Of a DNA stretch of 33,947 nt, positions 15,935 to 22,677 are shown one piece after another. Source of the stretch: Candidatus Eisenbergiella intestinipullorum (GTDB lineage: Bacteria > Bacillota > Clostridia > Lachnospirales > Lachnospiraceae); assembly GCA_019119815.1 (NCBI GenBank), contig DWWH01000082.1, positions 1-33,947 of the forward strand, in the 5' to 3' direction. Positions within the stretch are counted from its first letter, which is position 1. Each line of letters opens with the position of its first letter. A model generated the notes under the pieces. It worked only from the letters and a program-made list of their open reading frames with translations, searched no databases and was not told the DNA's origin. A program made the translations under genes and the position numbers.

Positions 15935-17044
15935 ATGGAAAAAAGAATGACCGTTTCCCGGGAGGGAAGCCCCTGTTATGACATCGTATTTGAAAAGGAT
16001 TTTTCCGGCCTTGCAGAGGAACTGAAGGCGCTGGGATATGCGGAAAGGAAGCTGTGCATCGTTACGGATTCCCACGTCGGCCCTCTGTATGCAGAGCAGG
16101 TAAAGGAAGCGCTTGAGGCAGGAGGGATGCAGGTGCAGGTGTATTCCTTTCCCGCCGGAGAAGAGCATAAAAATCTGGATACGGCGCGCGCTCTGTACAC
16201 CTTCCTGATCGAAAGCCATTTCGGAAGAAAGGATTGTCTGATCGCTCTGGGCGGCGGCGTGGTGGGCGATCTGACCGGGTTCGCCGCCGCAACCTACCTG
16301 CGCGGCATTGATTTCATCCAGATCCCGACCACGCTGCTCGCCCAGGTGGACAGCAGCATCGGCGGAAAAACGGGAGTGGATTTTGATGGCTACAAAAATA
16401 TGGTAGGAGCCTTTCATATGCCCCGGCTCGTCTATATGAATCTTTCCACCCTCGCCACTCTGGAGGCGAGACAGTTTTACAGCGGCTTTGCCGAGGCGAT
16501 GAAATCCGCCCTGATCGCGGATGCCAGATATTACGAATGGCAGATCGCGAACCTGTACGAAATCTGCGACAGGGACCCGGAGGTGCTGGCGCAGCTGGTG
16601 CAGAAAAGCTGTGAGATCAAGAGAAAGATCGTGGAGAACGATCCGGAGGAAAAGGGGGAGCGCGCCCTTCTGAATCTGGGCCATACCATCGGGCATGCCA
16701 TTGAAAAGGCAAAGGATTTCTCTCTTACGCACGGGGAATGCGTGGCGCTCGGCTGTGTGGCCGCCGCCTTTATCTCTTGGAAGAAGGAGATGCTTCCCAT
16801 GGAAGAATATTATGAGATCAGGGATATGTTCGTTCCCTTCAACCTTCCTATTTCCGTGGATGAACTGGACCCGCAGCAGATCCTGCGCCTGACCAGGTCG
16901 GACAAGAAGGCGGAAAACGGACGAATCCGCTTCGTCCTGCTGAAGAAGATCGGAAAGGCTGTTCTGGATACGTCTGTCACGGATGAACAGATCCTGGCGG
17001 CAGTGGATGAAATCAATTTTACGGAAGAGGATGCACATGAATAA
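15935..17044 (+). CDS. aroB: 3-dehydroquinate synthase
   Basis: Second enzyme of the shikimate pathway: converts DAHP to 3-dehydroquinate using NAD and a divalent metal in the cytosol. The 369-residue length is usual. Core motifs are GGGVVGDLTGFAAATYLRG, QIPTTLLAQVDSSIGGKTG (substrate and NAD contacts), FAEAMKSALI, and metal ligands in NLGHTIGHAIE and LTHGECVALG. ATG 15935 follows GGAGAGG. No other shikimate genes lie in the window; it is followed by lspA with an eight-base overlap, suggesting an aroB-lspA-rlu transcription unit. Confidence 0.96.
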   Translation: MEKRMTVSREGSPCYDIVFEKDFSGLAEELKALGYAERKLCIVTDSHVGPLYAEQVKEALEAGGMQVQVYSFPAGEEHKNLDTARALYTFLIESHFGRKDCLIALGGGVVGDLTGFAAATYLRGIDFIQIPTTLLAQVDSSIGGKTGVDFDGYKNMVGAFHMPRLVYMNLSTLATLEARQFYSGFAEAMKSALIADARYYEWQIANLYEICDRDPEVLAQLVQKSCEIKRKIVENDPEEKGERALLNLGHTIGHAIEKAKDFSLTHGECVALGCVAAAFISWKKEMLPMEEYYEIRDMFVPFNLPISVDELDPQQILRLTRSDKKAENGRIRFVLLKKIGKAVLDTSVTDEQILAAVDEINFTEEDAHE

Positions 17045-17630
17045 TCGAAAATGGGGGCTGGATCTTCTCATCATTTTTGCGGGCGTGCTGCTGGATCAGT
17101 GGACCAAACATCTAGCCGTTGTGTACCTGAAGGGGCAGGAGGCGGTATCTCTGATCCCGGGCGTTCTGGAGCTTAAGTATCTGGAAAACAGAGGGGCTGC
17201 CTTTGGCATCCTGCAGGGAGGAAAGGTCATTTTTCTGATCATCACGCCCATCGTCCTCCTGTTCGCTGCCTATGTCATGCTCCGCATGCCGAACGGCGGA
17301 AAATACCGCGTGCTGCATATCCTGCTGGACTGTATCGCAGTCGGCGCGGTCGGAAATCTGATCGATCGGATCCGTCTGGACTATGTGGTGGATTTTGTCT
17401 ATATTAGGCTGATCGACTTCCCAATCTTCAACGTGGCGGATATGTTTGTTTCCATTGCGACCGTAGCCGGAGCTGTGCTCCTTTTGTTCGGCCGAAGCTA
17501 TCGGGACGAGGACTTCAGCTTCCTTTCTTTCAGAAAGAAAGCTTCCGGGGAAACACAGGAGGTCTCCGGCCGGGACAAAGAGGAAACCGGGGAAGGAGAG
17601 GAAGGTCAGGAGGATCAGGAAAATGGCTGA
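17037..17630 (+). CDS. lspA: Lipoprotein signal peptidase (signal peptidase II)
   Basis: Membrane aspartyl protease that removes signal peptides from prolipoproteins. Four membrane helices are visible (about residues 8-30, 63-83, 92-110 and 130-152). The catalytic pair should be Asp119 (DYVVDF) and Asp135 (FNVADMF); DQWTK, ENRGAAFG and GNLIDRI are also conserved. Beyond residue 155 there is a hydrophilic extension of about 40 residues, very rich in Glu, Gln and Gly, which is not part of the usual enzyme (about 150-165 residues). ATG 17037 has a GGAAGAGGA purine run just upstream and overlaps aroB by eight bases; the stop overlaps the start of the next gene. Confidence 0.95.
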   Translation: MNNRKWGLDLLIIFAGVLLDQWTKHLAVVYLKGQEAVSLIPGVLELKYLENRGAAFGILQGGKVIFLIITPIVLLFAAYVMLRMPNGGKYRVLHILLDCIAVGAVGNLIDRIRLDYVVDFVYIRLIDFPIFNVADMFVSIATVAGAVLLLFGRSYRDEDFSFLSFRKKASGETQEVSGRDKEETGEGEEGQEDQENG

Positions 17631-18567
17631 GGGCCGCTATCTTTTTCAGGTGACGGAAGAATATGAAGAGGAACGGATCGACAGGTATATCTCCCTTCTG
17701 ATCGACTCCCTGTCGCGTTCGTTTATCCAGAAGCTTCTGAAGGATGGACGGGTCCTGGTAAATGAAAAACCGGTAAAGCAGAACTACAGGCTGAAAGAAG
17801 GAGATGAGGTAAGCTTCCTGCTTCCGGAGGCGGTGGAGCCTGACATCCGGCCGGAGGACATCCCGTTAGACATCCTGTATGAGGATGACGACGTGCTGGT
17901 GGTGAATAAGCCAAAGGGGATGGTGGTCCACCCGGCGGCGGGGCACTACAGCCATACGCTGGTCAACGCTCTCATGTATCACTGCCATGACAGCCTTTCC
18001 GGAATCAACGGCGTTATGCGACCCGGCATCGTGCACCGGATTGACCGCGACACCACGGGAAGCCTTCTGGTATGCAAGAATGATATGGCTCACCTGTCCA
18101 TTGCAGCCCAGCTGAAGGAGCACAGTATCGTGCGCAGATACCGGGCCGTTGTATACGGTGTGATCGATCAGGAAGAGGGCAGGATCGATCTTCCTGTGGG
18201 CAGGGATCCGCAGGACCGGAAACGGATGGCCGTCGGCGCAAGAAACGCTAAGCCGGCGGTAACGCATTACCGGGTGCTGCAGCGCTTCGACAGATATACC
18301 TATATCGAATGCCGACTGGAAACCGGCAGGACTCACCAGATCCGGGTACACATGGAGGCGATCGGACATCCCCTCCTCGGAGACGAGGTATACCGCCGCA
18401 ATCTGCCCGGAAGCGGAAAGCCTCCATGCCGGCTCCAGGGACAGACTCTTCACGCCATGATCCTTGGTTTTCATCATCCGAGGACGGGAGAATACATTGA
18501 GACGACGGCCCCTCTGCCGGACTATTTTTCCCATCTGCTCCGGATCCTCGGTGCGCCTCAGCCGTGA
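17623..18567 (+). CDS. RluA-family 23S rRNA pseudouridine synthase (RluD-like)
   Basis: Converts specific uridines in 23S rRNA to pseudouridine. An N-terminal S4 RNA-binding domain (about residues 15-75, RSFIQKLLKDGRVLVNEKPV) is followed by the catalytic domain with VVNKPKGMVVHP and HRIDRDTTG, where Asp141 is the catalytic nucleophile, then ETGRTHQIRVHM and HPLLGD. The 314-residue length fits RluD and its Bacillus relative YlyB. The gene lies directly after lspA, overlapping it by eight bases, as ylyB does in Bacillus. The exact target uridines cannot be assigned from sequence. AGGAGGAT precedes ATG 17623. Confidence 0.92.
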   Translation: MAEGRYLFQVTEEYEEERIDRYISLLIDSLSRSFIQKLLKDGRVLVNEKPVKQNYRLKEGDEVSFLLPEAVEPDIRPEDIPLDILYEDDDVLVVNKPKGMVVHPAAGHYSHTLVNALMYHCHDSLSGINGVMRPGIVHRIDRDTTGSLLVCKNDMAHLSIAAQLKEHSIVRRYRAVVYGVIDQEEGRIDLPVGRDPQDRKRMAVGARNAKPAVTHYRVLQRFDRYTYIECRLETGRTHQIRVHMEAIGHPLLGDEVYRRNLPGSGKPPCRLQGQTLHAMILGFHHPRTGEYIETTAPLPDYFSHLLRILGAPQP

Positions 18568-18615
18568 CGCTTTTTTACGTGCCGGCCACATGCTGACCGG
18601 CACTGGCCTGAACAG

Positions 18616-18766
18616 GAACCAACGTTACGACTCAGCCAGGTCTGCGCATTCCCTGCGCAGACCGTACGAAAACAGACCGGCTGGAAGCATCCGGCTTGGC
18701 GCGAAGCGCTTGGAATGGCCGAATGCCGTTACAGCTCTGCCGAAGGCCGAGCTGTAACGAACCAAC
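18616..18766 (+). mobile_element. MITE-like repeat, copy A (135 bp) with 8-bp target duplication
   Basis: The element is 18624-18758, directly flanked by GAACCAAC on both sides (18616-18623 and 18759-18766), a perfect 8-bp target-site duplication. Its ends form imperfect terminal inverted repeats: GTTACGACTCAGCC on the left, and GTTACAGCTCGGCC as the complement of the right end, 11 of 14 matching. Inside are a perfect stem GGTCTGCGC (18639-18647) with GCGCAGACC (18655-18663), and a terminal hairpin GTTACAGCTC/GAGCTGTAAC. It has no coding capacity. It matches copy B (inverted) at 90 of 97 shared positions by hand count and carries a 38-base extra segment (18682-18719). It sits between the pseudouridine synthase gene and that gene's likely terminator. 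Confidence 0.8.
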
Positions 18767-18781
18767 TGTAACTATTTCCAT

Positions 18782-18821
18782 AAAAAGATCCCGGAAATTC
18801 ATTGAATTTTTGGGACTTTTT
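18782..18821 (+). terminator. Terminator hairpin downstream of the aroB-lspA-rlu unit
   Basis: AAAAAG, TCCC and AAATTCA (from 18782) pair with TGAATTT, GGGA and CTTTTT (to 18821), with one bulged base and a two-base mismatch. The A-rich left and T-rich right arms suggest it can act in both directions. It overlaps the promoter at 18802-18830. Confidence 0.6.
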
Positions 18822-18830
18822 CATTATAAT
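18802..18830 (+). promoter_or_regulatory. Promoter of the cytidylate-kinase-like gene
   Basis: TTGAAT (18802-18807), 17 bp, TATAAT (18825-18830). The -35 box lies inside the terminator stem at 18782-18821. The transcript would have a leader of about 100 bases containing a possible 15-codon ORF (18866-18913), a small hairpin GCCGT/ACGGC (18905-18918) and the GGAGG ribosome site. Confidence 0.7.
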
Positions 18831-18940
18831 ATATTTATCTTTTATCAAAGAAGGTAAAAAGAAACATGGCACAGGCCGCGGACGGGCGTGTCGTGAACGA
18901 AAATGCCGTCTGAACGGCAAAAGAAGGAGGTAGCTGCAGT

Positions 18941-19570
18941 ATGAACACAGTAATTACGATCGGCCGGCAGTTTGGATCGGGGGGACATGAGATCGGCGAA
19001 AAGGTGGCGGAATATTTCGGAATCCAGTGCCTGGACAAGGAGCTTTTGACGAGAGCGGCGAAGGAAAGCGGCTTTTGTGAGGAAATGATCAAGAGCCATG
19101 ACGAAAGGCCGACCAATTCCTTCCTTTATAATCTGGTCATGGATACCTATTCCTTTGGTTACAACGCATCCTCCTTTATGGATATGCCCATCAGCCACAA
19201 GGTGTTTCTGGCGCAGTTTGATACCATCAAGAAGATCGCATCGGAAGGGCCGTGCGTGATCGTCGGCCGGTGTGCCGATTATGCTCTGCATGATTTCAAA
19301 AACTGCATCCATCTGTTCATCTATGCGGATGAAGAAAGCAAGATCAAACGGATCATGAAGAGATACAGCCTTACGGAAGATAAGGCCAGGGATATGATCG
19401 TGAAGAAGGATAAGCAGCGTCAGAGCTACTACAATTATTATTCTTCCAAAAAGTGGGGACGCGCGGACAGCTATGATTTCTGTCTGAACAGCTCCATACT
19501 CGGCGTAGAGGGGACTGTGAAACTGATCGTACAGATCGTGGAAGATTTTGAGAACAGGAATAAGCAGTAA
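18941..19570 (+). CDS. Cytidylate kinase-like family protein
   Basis: A 209-residue P-loop NMP-kinase-like protein of the cytidylate-kinase-like family, distinct from the canonical Cmk. The N-terminus TVITIGRQFGSGGHEIGEKV contains the P-loop variant GRQFGSGGH; VIVGRCADYAL and the Arg/Lys-rich lid (about residues 130-165, KRIMKRYSLTEDKARDMI) follow. It probably phosphorylates a nucleoside monophosphate, but the substrate of this family is not established. A GGAGG ribosome site precedes ATG 18941. Its promoter overlaps the upstream terminator, so it starts a new transcript; the next gene begins one base after its stop. Confidence 0.88.
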   Translation: MNTVITIGRQFGSGGHEIGEKVAEYFGIQCLDKELLTRAAKESGFCEEMIKSHDERPTNSFLYNLVMDTYSFGYNASSFMDMPISHKVFLAQFDTIKKIASEGPCVIVGRCADYALHDFKNCIHLFIYADEESKIKRIMKRYSLTEDKARDMIVKKDKQRQSYYNYYSSKKWGRADSYDFCLNSSILGVEGTVKLIVQIVEDFENRNKQ

Positions 19571-19571
19571 G

Positions 19572-19925
19572 ATGGATTTCTATCGGAGGCTGGCGCTTGC
19601 CGGCGAAAAGATCCCCTGCGGAAGGGTGGCCACATATGGACAGCTGGCGCTGCTGTGCGGGAAGCCGCGCTGCAGCCGTCAGGTTGGCCGTGCACTGAAA
19701 TATGGGCTTGCGGGAAGCGCTTTTCCCGCATACCGTGTGGTCAATTCCAGGGGGATCCTTTCCGGTGCTTCTTCCTTTGATACGCCGGATATGCAGAAAC
19801 TGCTTCTGGAAGCGGAAGGCGTGCCCGTAAGGGACAACCGGGTGGATCTGAACACCTTCGGCTGGGAAAATACCATGGAGGATGCGCGTTCTCTTCAGAA
19901 GAGCTTTGAAGAGGAAGGGATTTGA
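19572..19925 (+). CDS. Alkyltransferase-like protein (ATL), MGMT-related without the active Cys
   Basis: A 117-residue protein matching the C-terminal DNA-binding domain of O6-methylguanine-DNA methyltransferase: IPCGRVATYGQLALLCG (helix-turn-helix) and RQVGRAL (Arg finger region). The active-site PCHRV is PAYRV here (about residues 50-54), so the alkyl-acceptor Cys is Ala. Such alkyltransferase-like proteins bind O6-alkylguanine and flag it for nucleotide excision repair rather than repairing it themselves. ATG 19572 is chosen; an in-frame TTG at 19548 would overlap the upstream gene. It follows the cytidylate-kinase-like gene by one base and is co-transcribed. Confidence 0.85.
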   Translation: MDFYRRLALAGEKIPCGRVATYGQLALLCGKPRCSRQVGRALKYGLAGSAFPAYRVVNSRGILSGASSFDTPDMQKLLLEAEGVPVRDNRVDLNTFGWENTMEDARSLQKSFEEEGI

Positions 19926-19939
19926 GAAAGCAGAATTAA

Positions 19940-20025
19940 GAAGAAGAACAGCGACATCTAACTATTCGCAAAACACAAGTTTAACGAATAGTTAGTGCTG
20001 AAACTTCGGTTTTCGCTGTTTCTTC
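19940..20025. repeat. Nested inverted repeats between convergent genes, probable bidirectional terminator
   Basis: The outer stem is GAAGAAGAACAGCGA (19940-19954) against TCGCTGTTTCTTC (20013-20025), with a two-base bulge. The inner perfect 11-bp stem is CTAACTATTCG (19958-19968) with CGAATAGTTAG (19985-19995). A small AAAC-TTCG-GTTT hairpin (20001-20012) has a UUCG tetraloop. The right outer arm runs into the dtd stop codon. The likely role is ending transcription from both sides. I saw no target duplication around it. Confidence 0.6.
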
Positions 20026-20473
20026 AGGACAACTCTTCGGAATCCAGAATGACCGTAAAAGGCCCGTCATTGATGAGCTGAATCTTCATATGTGCGCCGA
20101 ATACGCCCTGTTTCACCACCGGGCGTTCTTTTTTGCAGGAATCGATAATATATTCGTACAGCGCTCTGGCATGTTCCGGATTTCCCGCTTTCACGAAGGA
20201 CGGCCGGTTTCCCTTCCTGCAGTCTGCGTACAGCGTGAACTGAGAAATCAGTAAAAGCTCTCCATCCACATCTTTCAGGCTCAGATTGGTCTTTCCGTTT
20301 TCATCGCTGAAAATCCGCAGATTCAGCATCTTGCGCACCAGCCGGTCTGCCTCGGATTCCGTATCCGTGCCGCTTATCCCGATCAGAATCAGAAAGCCCT
20401 GATGAATACTTCCGACCATCCGGCCGTCCACGGATACGGAAGCTTCCGTAACTCTTTGAATGACAAATTTCAT
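20024..20473 (-). CDS. dtd: D-aminoacyl-tRNA deacylase
   Basis: Removes D-amino acids (and Gly mischarged on tRNA-Ala) from tRNAs, a translation quality-control step in the cytosol. The 149-residue protein starts MKFVIQRVTEASVSVDG, as is usual for DTD, and has both active-site motifs: SQFTLYAD (about residues 77-84) and the NDGPFTV form of NxGPxT (about 135-141). A clear AGGAGG lies before the ATG (20471-20473 complement). It is transcribed alone on the minus strand from the promoter at 20510-20538, convergent with the ATL gene and divergent from the TtcA-like gene. Confidence 0.97.
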   Translation of the reverse strand: MKFVIQRVTEASVSVDGRMVGSIHQGFLILIGISGTDTESEADRLVRKMLNLRIFSDENGKTNLSLKDVDGELLLISQFTLYADCRKGNRPSFVKAGNPEHARALYEYIIDSCKKERPVVKQGVFGAHMKIQLINDGPFTVILDSEELS

Positions 20474-20509
20474 ATTTTCCTCCTGTCTGCCGACCAGGCA
20501 GCTTTGTTA

Positions 20510-20538
20510 ATTTTATCACGATCTTTCCGGGCTGTAAA
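20510..20538 (-). promoter_or_regulatory. Promoter of dtd
   Basis: Read on the minus strand: TTTACA (complement of 20533-20538), 17 bp, TAAAAT (complement of 20510-20515). Each box matches sigma-A consensus at five of six positions. MITE copy B begins about 22 bases upstream of it with its target duplication. Confidence 0.75.
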
Positions 20539-20559
20539 TATTTTGACGGAAAACGATCA

Positions 20560-20672
20560 TTTTTTCTGTTACAGCTCAGCCTTTGGCTGAGCTGTAACGG
20601 CATCCGGCCGGTCTGTTTTCGTACGGCCTGCGCAGGGAATGCGCAGACCTGACTGAGTAGTAACTTTTTTCT
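20560..20672 (-). mobile_element. MITE-like repeat, copy B (97 bp) with 8-bp target duplication
   Basis: The element is 20568-20664, inverted relative to copy A and directly flanked by TTTTTTCT at 20560-20567 and 20665-20672. One end is a perfect 14-bp hairpin, GTTACAGCTCAGCC, loop TTT, and its complement (20568-20598). The other end, read inward, starts GTTACTACTCAG. The GGTCTGCGC hairpin of copy A is present with one mismatch. It lies in the intergenic region between the divergent dtd and TtcA-like genes and lacks the 38-base segment of copy A. It has no ORF of its own, so any transposase would have to act in trans. Confidence 0.8.
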
Positions 20673-20685
20673 GTTCCGGGATGCA

Positions 20686-20709
20686 TTTTTTCCGGAAAAA
20701 AGGTATAAT
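20686..20709 (+). promoter_or_regulatory. Promoter and palindrome before the TtcA-like gene
   Basis: A perfect 16-bp palindrome, TTTTTTCCGGAAAAAA (20686-20701), sits three bases before a perfect -10 box TATAAT (20704-20709). No good -35 box is seen at 16-18 bp (the sequence there is near ATGCAT), so the palindrome may bind an activator or repressor. The leader to ATG 20775 is about 60 bases. Confidence 0.55.
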
Positions 20710-20774
20710 GGACAGGTGTAAAAACGGCAGGCAACTGCGAAACTGATTTTTGGACCGGAAAGGATTTGCTTTTT

Positions 20775-21506
20775 ATGAGACTTCAGCAGGTATTGAGCTA
20801 CGTCCGCCGTGCGGTGGACGATTACCATATGATTCAGGAGGGGGACCGGATTGCGGTGGGAATATCCGGAGGCAAGGATTCCCTGACCCTGCTCTACGCC
20901 CTTCACGGGCTGCAGAGGTTCTATCCGCAGCATTTTGAACTGCATGCGGTGACGGTGGATCTGGGTTTTCAGAACCTGGATCTGAGCAAAATTGAAAGCA
21001 TCTGCCGCGATGAGCTGCAGATTCCCTATACCATCGTAAAGACGGATATTGCGGATGTGATCTTTGAACAGAGGAAGGAATCCAATCCCTGTTCCCTGTG
21101 CGCGAAGATGCGGAAAGGGGCTCTGAACGATGCGATCAAAAAGGAAGGCTGCAACAAGGTGGCCTATGCCCATCATAAGGACGACGTGGTGGAAACCATG
21201 CTGATGTCTCTGATTTATGAGGGCAGATTCCACACGTTCAGCCCCGTTACCTGGCTGGACAGAATGGAGCTCACGGTGATCCGGCCGCTTCTTTATATGA
21301 ATGAGGCGGATGTGATCGGATTTGTCAACAAAAACCATGTTCCGGTGGTAAAGAGCCCCTGTCCGGCGGACGGATACACCAGACGGGAATACGTCAAGCA
21401 GCTGCTCCGGCAGCTCAATCTGGAAAATCCCGGCGTGAAGGAACGGATGTTTACCGCGATCACCACCGGAAACCTGCAGGGCTGGCCTCCGGTGAAAAGA
21501 TCCTGA
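20775..21506 (+). CDS. TtcA-family tRNA 2-thiolation PP-loop protein
   Basis: A 243-residue ATP-dependent sulphurtransferase-like protein of the PP-loop family. The PP-loop is SGGKDS (about residue 35). Cys pairs occur in PCSLC (about 116-120) and a later SPCPADG (about 197), the pattern TtcA uses to bind an iron-sulphur cluster. Activity would be thiolation of a tRNA base, in TtcA cytidine 32, but relatives thiolate other positions or act on other substrates, so I leave the gene unnamed. ATG 20775 has GGAAAGGA at 20757-20764, ten bases off; TTG 20766 is an alternative. Downstream it is separated by 22 bases from the recombinase gene. Confidence 0.85.
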   Translation: MRLQQVLSYVRRAVDDYHMIQEGDRIAVGISGGKDSLTLLYALHGLQRFYPQHFELHAVTVDLGFQNLDLSKIESICRDELQIPYTIVKTDIADVIFEQRKESNPCSLCAKMRKGALNDAIKKEGCNKVAYAHHKDDVVETMLMSLIYEGRFHTFSPVTWLDRMELTVIRPLLYMNEADVIGFVNKNHVPVVKSPCPADGYTRREYVKQLLRQLNLENPGVKERMFTAITTGNLQGWPPVKRS

Positions 21507-21528
21507 CGGAAAGGGGCGCATAACGGGA

Positions 21529-22581
21529 ATGGCAGGGGAAATGAATTACCATGACGAACTGAATAAGAAAAACGTGCTGAAGCTGCGGGAAATTCTCTCC
21601 ACTCTTCCGCCCTTCTGCAGGCAGTTTTTCAGGGGAATGGAGGATGTGACAGCCACCAGAACGAGGATTGCATACGCCTATGATCTCAGGGTCTTTTTTG
21701 AATTCATCCACGAAACCAACGGCGTATATAAAAAGAAGGATATTGTGGACTTCCCTCTTTCCATTCTGGATGAAATCGGCCGTGAGGACATAGAGGAATA
21801 TATGGAATATCTGTCCTATTATGTGAAGGACGGCGTGGAATACATGAACGACGAACGCGGGAAGAAGCGGAAGCTGGCTTCCCTGCGCAGTTTTTATAAT
21901 TATTACTACAGGAATGAGCTGATTTCCACCAATCCGGCTGCTCTCGTCCCGCTTCCCAAACTGCATGAGAAGGAAATCGTCCGGATGGAGCCAAACGAGG
22001 TGGCGGTGCTTCTGGACGAGGTGGAGGACGGCAGCGGGCTGACCAGAAAGGAAATGAGCTATCATCAGAAAACCGGAACAAGGGATCTGGCCCTGCTCAC
22101 GCTTCTGCTGGGAACGGGAATCCGTGTTTCAGAATGTGTGGGCCTGGATCTGAACGACGTGGATTTTGAGAACCGGAGACTGAAGGTCCGCCGGAAGGGA
22201 GGAAATGAGGATCTGGTTTATTTCGGGGAGGAAGTGGCGCAGGCTCTTCAAAATTATCTGGAAGAACGGAAGGCTGTCATCCCTCTTGCGGGACATGAAA
22301 ACGCTTTTTTCCTTTCCCTTCAGAACCGCAGGATTACGGTGCGGAGCGTGGAAAATCTGGTAAAAAAATATGCTTCCCGCGTAACAAACGTGAAGAAAAT
22401 CACGCCTCATAAGCTCCGCAGCACTTACGGGACCACCCTTTATCAGGAAACCGGAGACATTTACCTGGTGGCGGATGTGCTGGGCCATAAGGATGTCAAT
22501 ACCACGCGGAAGCATTACGCGGCGATGAAGGATGAAAACAAACGGAAAGCGGCCAGAGCCGTCAGACTCCGGGAAGAATAG
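21529..22581 (+). CDS. Tyrosine recombinase/integrase (XerC/D-like), orphan
   Basis: A 350-residue site-specific recombinase. The N-terminal SAM-like DNA-binding domain spans about residues 30-140. The catalytic domain carries Arg in GTGIRVSECVGLDL, Lys in RRKGGNE, HKLR in ITPHKLRSTYG, GHKDVNTTRKHY with the second His, and the nucleophile Tyr in that last motif, so all six catalytic positions look intact. It is longer than XerC/XerD (about 300) because of extra segments near 60-90 and 180-195. No integrase-linked element, att repeat or phage gene is nearby, so a chromosomal housekeeping role is likelier than a mobile one, though unproven. ATG 21529 has AAGGGG 12 bases upstream; ATG 21541 is also possible. 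Confidence 0.85.
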   Translation: MAGEMNYHDELNKKNVLKLREILSTLPPFCRQFFRGMEDVTATRTRIAYAYDLRVFFEFIHETNGVYKKKDIVDFPLSILDEIGREDIEEYMEYLSYYVKDGVEYMNDERGKKRKLASLRSFYNYYYRNELISTNPAALVPLPKLHEKEIVRMEPNEVAVLLDEVEDGSGLTRKEMSYHQKTGTRDLALLTLLLGTGIRVSECVGLDLNDVDFENRRLKVRRKGGNEDLVYFGEEVAQALQNYLEERKAVIPLAGHENAFFLSLQNRRITVRSVENLVKKYASRVTNVKKITPHKLRSTYGTTLYQETGDIYLVADVLGHKDVNTTRKHYAAMKDENKRKAARAVRLREE

Positions 22582-22607
22582 AAAAATTTTTCCCGGAAAA
22601 AGCTGGG

Positions 22608-22645
22608 AAAAAAGGAAGGGAAGCCGGTAATGTGCTTCCCTTCCT
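22608..22645 (-). terminator. Terminator of the two-component operon
   Basis: A perfect 12-bp stem, AGGAAGGGAAGC (22613-22624) with GCTTCCCTTCCT (22634-22645), 9-nt loop. On the minus strand it is followed by six T (complement of 22608-22613). It lies 33 bases beyond the histidine kinase stop. A second inverted repeat, CCGGGAA/TTCCCGG (22569-22596), overlaps the end of the recombinase gene. Confidence 0.85.
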
Positions 22646-22677
22646 GCCTGATTATGCGCACTCGCCTGCCCCGCTTT

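Noticed and set aside
18624..18758. Integron attC site or CRISPR-like repeat
   Set aside because: The core sites would face the wrong way for attC, no integrase or cassette array is present, and there are only two copies with target duplications and no spacers.
19572..19925. Active O6-methylguanine-DNA methyltransferase
   Set aside because: The acceptor Cys is replaced by Ala in the PAYR motif.
18616..20672. Composite transposon made of two inverted repeats around the kinase-like, ATL and dtd genes
   Set aside because: Each copy has its own distinct 8-bp duplication, which fits two separate insertions and not one unit moving together; the enclosed genes are ordinary core genes.
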